Position numbers and translations under genes: made by a program. Under the pieces are notes generated by a model. It had not been told where the DNA came from. It searched no databases and saw nothing but the letters and a program-made list of their open reading frames with translations. This document shows positions 1 to 10,197 of a stretch of 64,000 nt of DNA, in pieces. This DNA is from Megachile rotundata (Eukaryota; Arthropoda; Insecta; Hymenoptera; Megachilidae), in assembly GCF_050947335.1 (NCBI RefSeq), contig NC_134993.1:13392001-13456000 (forward strand). The letters are read 5' to 3'. The first letter of the stretch is position 1, and the number at the start of each line of letters is the position of its first letter.

Positions 1-113
1 CTGGTGCCACCGTCAGCCGCTCGGTCCAGCAACGTCACAAAATTAGTGCGCGCCCCAAGTTTCTTCGTTTCCGTACCTTCGACAAATAAGCTTCGTAAAC
101 GGGATAGTATTAA

Positions 114-2372
114 TTAAAAATAGGTTTGCAGCATTCGTCGCAGTTTGTGGCATCGCATACCTTCGTTCGCAGTTTTATTTTTGCTAGGGAGACCACTATT
201 CTTCAGAGCCTCTTGCAGAATATCTTTCTTCGTTCCAACAGATGAGTTCGATTTGTCGTTTGATTTCTCAGCTTCCTCCGTGGTGGCTTCTAAAGATGCC
301 AACTGAGTTATGACGCTGTCTACGGTTGCTCGTATGTCGGACTCTACGGTGTCGGAGCGATCAGTAGTGGCGACTCCTTCCTAAAAATCGTACACAGCTT
401 ATTCCGATCGTTATCGCATTTTACAGCGAGGATTAACGTTGATCTGCTGTTCAAAAAGTACGCGGGATTTACCTCGTCTATGTCGGCATGCATGCGCTTC
501 ATGTGGCCGTTTAAACTGCCTAGCTTTTTGAAGATGCAGGAACAGTAGTTGCATCCATATATTGGCTCTCCCTCTGGTACGTTATGAACTCTTGTTATGT
601 GGGCGTTTAAATTACCTGTGAAACAGATTACTTATAGAAACAGATTGCTTATACTACAACAAGCTTATACTACAATCATAAAGCACCTTTTTGACTGAAT
701 TTGGCATTGCAAAGCTCGCAAGCATGTGGTCGAATACCGTTGTGCTGCCACATATGAATTTGCAGAGAACTTTTCTGAGTGAATGCACGACTGCACACGG
801 TACACTGCAACAACAAATGTAAATCAAATGTCCATAAAACGATTGTAGAAGATTAACGTGAATTTACCTTGAACGGTTTTTCGCCGGTGTGTACTCTGAT
901 ATGGCGCATTAACTGACTGGGTTTTTGGAAAGACTTTAAACATATTGTACATTTGTACACCGTTTTATGTTTCGTTCCTCTCTTTGTCTGCTTTACCACT
1001 TTTGTCTGCAACTGTAAAGAAATTGCAACTCAGGACAAGAAGGTTTAAAATAAGCAGTCTTACATACCCTGTAATGTTCACGGATGTGGAGCCTGTACAA
1101 AGCCGGTTGACCAAACTGTTTATTGCATAGCTTACACTTTCGTACTTCTTCTGTTGCCCATTTTTCTCCGTGAAGCTTCAGATGCGCATCCAACTGAGCC
1201 TGTCAGTAACAAATCATTATTTTCTGCTTCAGAACAGTTTATTTGTTATTGAATTTGAATCTTACTTTAGTTGAAAATGCATCTTCACATTCGGTACAAA
1301 ACAAATTCTCCTCTTTCTCATGCAGCAACATATGAGACTTCAAACTAGCCATCCTTGTAAACTTCTTCCCACATTCTGGACATTTTGGTTCACCCGTATT
1401 GTGAGTCGCCATGTGAAGAGTGAAATTAGTCTACCACAACAATATCAAGCATTATTGAATCACATTGAGTCTTAATACCTGGCTACTATCATTGATTTAC
1501 CGGAACATTAAAGGATGCAGAGCACTTTGGGCATCTGTGTGGTTTCTCTTCTGCATGATTTTCCATGTGTTTTCGATACAATGTCCGTTTAACGAATTCT
1601 TGATGGCAAATGTCACATTTTAAACTGCCTGTCCCCTAAGATTAAAAAATTCATATGCATTCTTTTGTCTTTCTACTGTTTAAAGACTGTGTAGAAGTAT
1701 ATAGTTGTAATTGTATGTTCAATAATCTGGAAGCGTAAACATTACCTGTAAAGAACCAGCTGAGTTCTTCTTGGGTCTTCCAGGGCTGTTCCTTTTTAAG
1801 TCTGTGCTCACCGGTTTTTGTACAGCAGTCTCATCACATTTACTAATTAACAAATCATTCTGCGGAGGACACTGGTACTCTTGGTTCGTGGGTGTTCTCT
1901 TTACCTCTGTGCATACTTGAGATTTGAACTGTTCAGTGGTAATTGCATCAGGTTCAATATCTTCTGCAGGCTGTTGCAATTCTGATCCATCAACGATATC
2001 TTCTATGTTCAGTTGAAAAATAGGCTAAGACAAACATATGATCTGAGAATAAACGTTCCCTAAGAAAAGACAAAATGTAGGGTAACTAGACTTACAGAAT
2101 GCAATATAAGGTTTTCATTAAAATTTTTTACATCGATCAACGACGCAGGTGATCCGTTTTGACCAATAAGCGTAACAGGAGTCGCAACGATTTCCATCAT
2201 ACCGTCCTTGTGTTCTGTAAATAAAAGAATTTTGCAAACATACTTCGCAAAAAGTTGATGAGATCTCACCTGTCACTGCCAAAAGCGTTCTACCATCCTC
2301 GGTAGTAACAAGATTTATCGGTATAGCCTCAACGCGAGGACTTTCCGTAATTATATCGTGTCGCGTCAACAT
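114..2372 (-). CDS. C2H2 zinc-finger protein with nine fingers
   Basis: Probable nuclear DNA-binding protein. The start ATG is at 2372 and exons lie at 2270-2372, 2096-2214, about 1747-2024, 1504-1636, 1265-1432, 993-1202, 870-1010, 690-805, 475-617 and 114-380. The first three exons encode an acidic, non-finger N-terminus that includes a basic GRPKK patch. Nine CxxC...HxxxH fingers follow, for example [27 protein letters not shown] and KCTICLKSF; the TGEKPF-type linker HTGEKPFK joins fingers 6 and 7. Several introns interrupt fingers rather than linkers, notably fingers 2, 4 and 8. The reading frame ends at TAA 114, but a good donor (GAAG|GTATGC on the minus strand) lies about 50 bp before it, so a longer isoform could continue beyond the left edge. 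An upstream in-frame ATG at 2450 is an alternative start. Orthology is not recognised, so no symbol is given. Confidence 0.85.
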
Positions 2373-3024
2373 CTTCCTTGATATGCAATTAACGAGGAAA
2401 ATAATTCTTCGTGTACAATTGTACGCAAAACAACGACGACGATACCTCAATACACTAACTACGTTTACGAATACTCTTCATCGACTGGAATTCTCTAAGA
2501 AACTTTCGGGATAATTCAAGTAGTAGAAATTGTTTGGATAGATGCATAATTTTAATTCTTTTCCTGCTTCTCTCTAAAAAAGATAAAAAAAACTTAACCT
2601 ATCGTATCAGGGAACAAGAGGTTAATTTCACTGAAAGGCGTCATCACATCATAGAAGAGTAACAGAATAGATGCATCGTCTTATGGGATTTTATTTTCGA
2701 TGAACTGAATTACCGATATTGGGAAATTAAGAAAAGTGTATTAAGTGGTTCTTAATAAGCACGGGCATCTAGCGGCATAAGGAGGTATCAGACAGAGCAA
2801 AATTTTTAATCAAGTTATTGATAAAAATCAAATTAAAAATAGTTTGATAAGGTCAAATTATTCCGAAGGTAATTAATTTTGCTCTCTGATGTAATTTGAA
2901 GCATATTGAAGTTAATTAATTATTAATGATAACTAATGTGTAATGAGTAATTAATTATTTTGTGCAAGCATTGGGATACGTATATGAGCCGCATATGTCA
3001 ATTACACTGCGCATGCAAAATACA
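2373..3024. other. AT-rich intergenic sequence upstream of the zinc-finger gene
   Basis: No convincing coding exon was seen. The stretch nearest 2372 should hold the 5-prime UTR and promoter of the zinc-finger gene. A lone CATCTAGCGG at about 2767-2776 resembles the motif repeated in the palindrome that follows. Confidence 0.5.
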
Positions 3025-4325
3025 ATATTTCGGCACTTTAACGACATAGTATGTTTCCTGAGGCATTTAGAAACAAATTTCTATTAGGGTTTGATGCGTT
3101 TCGATGCCTAATAAAGCCAGAAAATGAATTTTTGTCGAATTCGGTCCAAAACGGTACAAGTGGCGCCATCTAGCGGCGAGCGGCGGAACTACGAAAAACT
3201 AAAATTTTGATTTTCTCGAAAACTAGGGACTTTCCCGAAATTCTGAGATATACAAATTGTTCCTTATCGCCTACGAAATCGAATGAGTACTTTCATAGCC
3301 CTCTAGGACCCTTATTAAAGAAATTAGAAAAATAGCCCATTTCATGGACCAAGAAATTGCCGTCCATCTAGCGGTGAAAGTTGGAACTACAAAAATGGAA
3401 AATCTCGATTTTCTCGAAAACTAGCAACTTTTCCGAAATTCTGAGATATACAAATTGTTCCTTGTCGCCTACGGAATCGAACGAATATAATTATAGCCTT
3501 CTAGGACCATTATTAAAGAAATTAGAAAAATAGCCCATTTCATGGACTAAGAAATTGCCGTCCATCTAGCGGTGAAAGTTGAAACTAATCGAAAAAGTCC
3601 ATGAATTACACCTTTTTTCTAATTTCGTTATTAATAGTCCTAGCATGTCATAATGGTATTCTATCGATTCCGTAGAAGACAAGGAACAATTTGTATATCT
3701 TGGAATTTCGAAACAGTGCTTATTTTTCGAGAAAATCGAGTTTTTCTATTTTTGTAGTTCCAACTTTCGCCGCTAGATGGACGGCAATTTTTTGGTCCAT
3801 GAAATGCACCTTTTTTCTAATTTCTTTAATATCGGTCCTAGAAGGTTATGAAAGCACTCATTCGACTCCGTAGGCGGCAAGGAACAATTTGTATATCTTG
3901 GAATTTCGAAAAAGTGCCTACTTTTCGAGAAAATCGATTTTTTCTATTTTTGTAGTTCCAACTTTCACCGCTAGATGGACGGCAATTTTTTAGTCCATGA
4001 AATGGGCTATTTTTCTATTTTCCTTAATAATGGTCCTAGAAGGCTATAATTATATTCGTTCGATTCCGTAGGCGACCAGGAACAATTTGTATATTTCAGA
4101 ATTTCGGGAAAGTGCCTAGTTTTCGAGAAAATCGAAATTTTAGTTTTTCGTAGTTCCGCCGCTCGCCGCTAGATGGCGCCACCTGTACCATTTTGGACCG
4201 AATTCGACAAAAATTCATTTTCTGGCTTTATTAGGCATCGAAACGCATCAAACCCTAATAGAAATTTGTTTCTAAATGCCTCAGGAACAATACTACGTCA
4301 TCAAAGTGCCGAAATATTCATTTCT
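3025..4325. repeat. Large palindrome of about 190 bp units with CTCF-like motifs
   Basis: The left arm (about 3025-3590) and right arm (about 3600-4325) are reverse complements with scattered mismatches. The outer ends pair AATATTTCGGCACTTTAA near 3030 with its complement near 4315. Each arm contains about three related units holding a CATCTAGCGG core, a TTTTCTCGAAAACTAG block and an ATATACAAATTGTTCC block. The outermost cores are GCGCCATCTAGCGG at 3163-3176 and its reverse complement at 4166-4179; weaker TCCATCTAGCGG cores lie at 3363-3374 and 3561-3572, with inverted ones near 3771-3780 and 3968-3977. No transposase frame is visible. It could be a foldback-type or satellite-derived non-autonomous element. 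Confidence 0.85.
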
Positions 4326-4675
4326 TTATTTTCCTTATATGCGTGGTCGGACCCCCATGTTTTTGGATCAGTCTTTTCGGTGATTATTCCTCCGTGGCAA
4401 GTCCGATTAAAAATTTTTTTTTTCTATGTCCATCTGAATGTACATACGCATGTTCGTGCAAAATTTGATGAGAATTGGTTGAGTGGTGCAAAAGAAAAAC
4501 GCGGACAAAGAAGTTGCAAAGTCAAGTATAAACATAATATTAATTCTTTTAATTTAAAATACATTTATTGTCAAATAATACTTGTTTACATAGTACACAT
4601 TTAACTGATCAGGTACAATGAGATTACAAAAATAAATAAAATCGAATCATAAAGGTTATGTTCATTTTACAATAT
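4326..4675. other. Sequence between the palindrome and Msh4, with Msh4 3-prime end
   Basis: Holds an AT-rich stretch that reads like an old mobile-element remnant up to about 4520, then the probable Msh4 3-prime UTR. A minus-strand AATAAA (plus-strand TTTATT at about 4564) could serve as the Msh4 polyadenylation signal. No other gene seen. Confidence 0.4.
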
Positions 4676-7600
4676 TTATGTCTGTTCGTTCGAGTCAATC
4701 AACGCATCAGTAGACAACGTATCGCTCATAAGAGAGGTGATCTGAGATACATTGCATGGTTCGAAATCATTATCCGATAGACAATAATCATATAATTTTG
4801 ACAGTGAACTATCCATCGACGTCTGCATCGGTAACATTCGGTTCATCGATGACAGCGATAAATCACTTCTCGTTGTTTCGCTGCGATCCATACTTCCAAA
4901 CGTGATTTTACTTGATACAGATGGTCGTTTTTCTAGTTCATTTAAACGAAGACGATTGTCCATCGCCGAATAAAAAGATGACGTATTTGTCGAGAAAGTA
5001 CGATCGAGTGGCATACATTTTCCACGTATACTAATCGAACTGTTACCACGGTTTCCGATCTCTAACGGAACTGCGTTCATCGAAATGCCAGAAGTGCTGG
5101 ACGAAGGAGAAACCGTTCTAAAGTCAGGGTTTGCTCGAGTAGTTTCTTGCGTACATCGATTCCTTGCATCAAAGTTTTGTTTGGAATAAGCTGTCTCTGA
5201 TATGGGCTTTCTAGAAAGGTTTTCCTTTTTTCTGTGCACATCTGCTTCAACTCCTACAGCATCTTTCTTGTTTCCTAAAGTTTGTTCAACGCGAGGTATC
5301 TTTTCATTGAAACGTTTGACAAGCAGGGTGATTCGTTCTCGATCGAACTTGTTCGTTTCCAGTAGTTCGTACAACTGCGCCACGAGGTCGTAACATGTCT
5401 TCTCCCAGGAGTTCGACTCGGTTGTAGCTCGATCCACCGTCTGTACAAGAGACAATTCAAATTTTTATCTACTCAAGTTTTTATCAAATTATAGATCTAT
5501 CAAATTTTATTTTGCATAGAGTAATACCAGTTTCTCAGAAGCGTATTTCCGTGCCTTCTCCGTAATCGGCTTCGGTAAACCAGTTAACTCGGCCAAAACG
5601 ATACCATAATCGTCGCTAGGTGTCACCCCAAGCTTCAATCGATGTGTATAAGTCAATCTGCATTCGATTTCCTCGTCTGCATCTTGCACCTTTATCGCTT
5701 CAAAGTGGTAACTACAAAAGATGCCAGAAGATAGGAGTTTCATCAAGTTTGAATACGATAGAGTATACCTTGTCGCGTTACGGTACAAATCCGGTAATTT
5801 TGTCAGGTAGGAAAAGTGAGTGGCGGCGAAGACAAACGCGGTTGTGTTCAAAAGCTGTTCACATATGGCCCATGCGATGGAGGTGCCCTCTTCGATCGCG
5901 GTGCCTTTGCACAGCTCGTCCAGGACGACCAACGACGTCGGTGTAACAGATCGTAAAATATACTGTGCCTCTTTCATCTAGGGATAATAAATTCATAAAC
6001 GGAACACATTATGCGCAGGAAGAACTAACCTCGAGGGTGAACGTAGAAGCGTTACATTCGATGTCGTCCCGAACAGCTATTTTACAAAAGACGAAGTCTG
6101 TAATGCGGAACATTGCGTTCTTCGCTGGCACAAAGCATCCAATCTGCGCCATTATGTGCAGCAGAACGATCTGTTTAAGATACGTCGATTTGCCGCTCAT
6201 GTTTGGTCCGGAGATTATAGAGAAGTTGTAAGGTACGGAGGCGGTCTAAATGAAAAATGCGGATGAGGTAATTTAATCAGGGAGAAAAAGGAGAAAAGAA
6301 GAAGGGGTTTACGATGTCGTTGGGTGTGGGAGCATCGACACCGAAAACTTCCATCACCGGGTGTCTGGACTCGACCAGATCCAATCTTGGTCCGAACGTT
6401 GGTCTCGCATACATTTGAAGTGTACTGACTTGAGCGAGGGAAGTGACGAGATCCAACTCTGCAACGTCGGCGCTTAGTTGGAATAAACAACCGATGTGTC
6501 CTCGAATACTTTGCAGCAAGTCACAGAGGAGCCTGCAGTCGTGAATTTTTAATTTGAATAAATTGAATATGTTTGAACTGAAGACGTATATGTAGGTGTG
6601 GATAGACGTGGACCTACACGTTGCTCATAAGGTGCAGTTCTTCGCACGCGATTTTACATTGTTGACTCAAGGTCGCCAGCACCGTAGTGGTCATCGTACA
6701 CGATCGCTTATTCTTCCGTACCTAAAACCATGATATTTTTTATCGATGCTTGGAAAACTTATTGTATCTTTAATAGTCGTACCTCGATGAATTCGGCGGG
6801 TGGTTCAAAAGTGTCTGGATTCACATTTTTAGGTAGTATCACTTGTACATGATAACCCAACGACGCATTGCAATTTAAAGACAAGATCAACTGATACTTT
6901 GCCGACAGATTCTCCACCATAGCTACCGAGAACAAAGAAAACTAGAGTAGTAAAAGAGTAGTAGTAAAGCAAGAAATGCAAGAATGTTTTGAACTTTTCA
7001 TATCGTCGATTAATTCGCAGTATGTTTGTCGTGCGATGTCCAACAGGTCATTGATTCCTGCCTTGATGGCGAAACAACGTTGCATGTTCGACGACGTATA
7101 ACCTGTAACGGATCTCGCATCTGGATGTATCGTCTCGAGAATCCTCTCCCTTATCGACTGAAACTCAGGGTTGTCCAGTTTCTGAAAGTCACTGTGCAAT
7201 ATACGCCACTGTGCGTTTAAGTTTACATAAATGAATAATAAGTCTACCTTCCGAATTGTACGAAGTAGGTCGCACTCAACGGCCGATAAAACACTCGCAA
7301 GTTCCGGCACGACGTCCAACAAATTTTTTAGCAGCAGAACATAATTCAGATTCTGTTCGGCACATTGCACGCTATTGTCTTGTATAAGGGGCGTCGTCGC
7401 AAGGGCCAGCAGCCTATCCGCGCCGTAGAGCCGCCGTACGATGGACTGATGTATCAAGTTACGACTTTAGCTTCTCAAATTACAAGTTTATAAAAAGAGG
7501 GAGAAAAAGTGAATCCATGCATAAACAGATTGTGCACCTGAACGAGTGCCCTCAGTGAACTATCAGACGCTATTTCGGCGACGGCTGCCTGTCTCCTTAG

Positions 7601-9061
7601 AATGATACGTTCTTCGCAAGGAGGTTGAAGAATATTAGTCCGCAATAGCTTCCTGCCCATCGGTGTTGAACAACGATCCAAAACACCGAGGAGGCTCATG
7701 TTCCGTTGTCCACATTGGGATTCAACTAACTCCAAACTTCGCGCGCTTTCTAAATCTACAATGTGAAAAATATTCATTTACTGTTCCAGTTTAGTTATGA
7801 TGTAAATGGGTCTACCTATCGTGGTAGAGTTTGGTGAACCCTGGAACTCGATCTTCATAGATTTCGGCACGTAAACCACACGTCGTGTATATTCAACGTA
7901 TTTCAACAGAGCTGCAGCTGCAGCCAATGCGTAGTACCTGAGAAAAAAATTTAAAACTTAAAAATTGAATCTGTGCATCTTGTATCTTAGAGTTTTTCTA
8001 TAGAATTTGCAGTAAGCTTTTACATATCTTGTAACCAAACACAGCAACGCTTTCTTTGGGCCACTACAGGCTCAAACCGTGCATTAAACAAGCACCTAGA
8101 GTACCTAAATAAATGTGTCTAATCCTCTACTTACTTTTGTTTAACGTACAACTCCACTGACGAGTATTCCGCGATGCAGAGAGACTTGACTCGTTCTAAT
8201 CCAACCGCGTCGTTAAAATGAACGCGAGATATAGGTATTACTTCCAGCTCTGGAAATTTCTCCATTACCGACCTATAAAGGATTCCTTTACCCACCGCAC
8301 GTTCGCACATGGTGTCCGGCATCAGGATCTGCGTATATGACCGGTTTAATCGCATGTAGGTACAGGTTTATTTCAGGCTTACCTCTATCGGATCGAACAG
8401 GTACAATTTCCTCAAGGCGTTTGTATAAGTTTGAGAGTCGCTGATTTGACAAAGAATCAAATGTGGACATCGAACGTTCAGGGCGGCTATTCCTACTTCG
8501 AATCTTGCTTCTCCACGACCAGTTGTTATTGCTGCACGATCATGTTGCAGGAATTATTTATTGACTGTGATATTATCTATGATAGATATAGTCGTAACTT
8601 TTTAGACGTCTACTTACCGAGAACGATGCCGCTACCGGAATCGAGTGTGCTGGAACCAGGACCTGTATTCGTTTTCGTTCCAGATCTACGAGTACATGTA
8701 ACATAAGCATAGAATATACGTATCTATTAATTTTAAGATAATTCACCTAGAATTATAATTGCGAGATGTCGTAGTAGTCAACAGAGTGGAGGACAAGACA
8801 TTCCGGTTTTGATAATTTGAACTTTTTGAACAGTTGGGACTCGCTGGTCTCCAATTCGTCTGTTGCTTTCTTCCGAAATTAAAATCTAAGTCTGCATGGA
8901 TAAAATAAAGATATAATACGGTATTTTGTGTCAAATATACGTTACGTACAATGTTACGTACAATGTCTCGATAAAATGGGCGGCAAGTCCAATTCTCTTT
9001 GTAATCTCGCTTCGTTTCGTTCTTTAGCTGGTCGAAAGAGATCATTTTGCATTACGTTCAT
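4676..9061 (-). CDS. Msh4: MutS homologue 4 (meiotic crossover factor)
   Basis: MSH4 pairs with MSH5 to clamp recombination intermediates and promote meiotic crossovers. ATG at 9061 is preferred over 9045 because only its frame fits the splices: exon 8962-9061 ends in phase 1, exon 8747-8891 continues as LDFNFGRK, and the next exon starts at 8685. The connector region is clear ([32 protein letters not shown]). The ATPase has Walker [15 protein letters not shown] at about 6185-6225 and a Walker B region [10 protein letters not shown] at about 5900-5930, where most MutS proteins have DELGRGT. After the usual C-terminal helices (about 5300-5440) the frame continues about 200 residues as a Ser/Thr-rich, probably disordered tail to the stop at 4676. 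There are roughly fourteen exons. The next gene downstream on the same strand is a zinc-finger gene, separated by the palindrome. Confidence 0.93.
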
Positions 9062-10197
9062 GACTTCAATCAAATAAGATTGCTTCAGGAACAATGATTC
9101 AAGCGTAAAAGTATTTGACAGTCAAACTCGAGAAAATTAAAAGCGCGGGAAAGCACTTGACGACGCCATCTTTGTTATTCCGTCAGAAGCTACTCGAATA
9201 TTTTACGCGCGAAATTTGAAAATTTAAATAATGAAAAAGAAGAAAATTATTGAATGATGGGAGTTAAATAATTGTCTGACAGTGTCATTCTTTTAAATTA
9301 TCAATATATAAGATTTATTTACAAACTGTACCGTAATCTCCGTACAATAAGTAATACAGAAAGATAAAGAATTCCTTGATAGCGGAATCTCAATACATTT
9401 AATAAATAACAATATATGTATCACGATCGTTATGGATTTAAAATAAATACTGTTTACCGTCGGCCTATAATTTCATTCCCTTACGCGTATTAGCTTATTT
9501 ACAAATGTAAGAAAATCGATTGTCAGGCTGACGACGAAACGCCCTGCCCTGTACGATTCGACGGTTCTCGATCAGCGATCATCGATCGTCGACCAGCAAT
9601 GCGCCAACGCGTTTAACCGCGCGATTCAACTATAAAGCGAATATCGGTCACATCAAGCGTATCAAGTATAAACAATCGATATAATCAAAGAAAAAAGAAA
9701 AGGAACGAGCATCGTTCCCAACAAGTGAAGCAACGCGTTGCACGAATTCTTGCGTCGCTATTCTACCGAAAATGTGCCCTTAACGTATACAAACGATTAC
9801 GCGTCAAACGTTAAACGCTAAACGTTGAAAAAAGTCGACCAAAACGACAACCGTGCAGTCGATACGTCCAGAAAGCTACACGGTCGTCGCATCGGTTATT
9901 AAAAAGTAAAAAGTAAAAGGTAAAAAGTACTTTGCGCGTTAAACGCGCGTTCAAGGCTAACGACGTTTCGACTCGGAGTCGTTCGACGATTAGACAACTT
10001 ATGAATTAGTTATATACAAAAAATTGCACACGAGTACGATTCGAGCATAGGATACGTAATGCAAATAATTGACGATCGAGTAAATCGCTGCGATAAAAAA
10101 TGCTTCGTTGGAAGGAAGGAAACGTTCGTAGAGCGTCGAACGATGTCCTCTCGGTTACTTTCGTTAAATCGCTGTTCTCGTTGAACACGGACCCACG
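9062..10197. other. Msh4 upstream region and RhoGAP 3-prime UTR
   Basis: No exon seen. Minus-strand AATAAA (plus-strand TTTATT) at about 9312-9317 is a candidate polyadenylation signal for the RhoGAP gene, giving a 3-prime UTR near 880 bp. The first 200 bp next to 9061 should hold the Msh4 promoter, which implies a compact head-to-tail arrangement. Confidence 0.45.

Noticed and set aside
4173..4604. 143-codon frame running out of the palindrome
   Set aside because: Starts inside the palindromic arm and continues into AT-rich sequence, with no domain.
9043..9045. ATG at 9045 as the Msh4 start
   Set aside because: Its frame does not fit the phase of the next exon; the ATG at 9061 in another frame does, through three consecutive splices.
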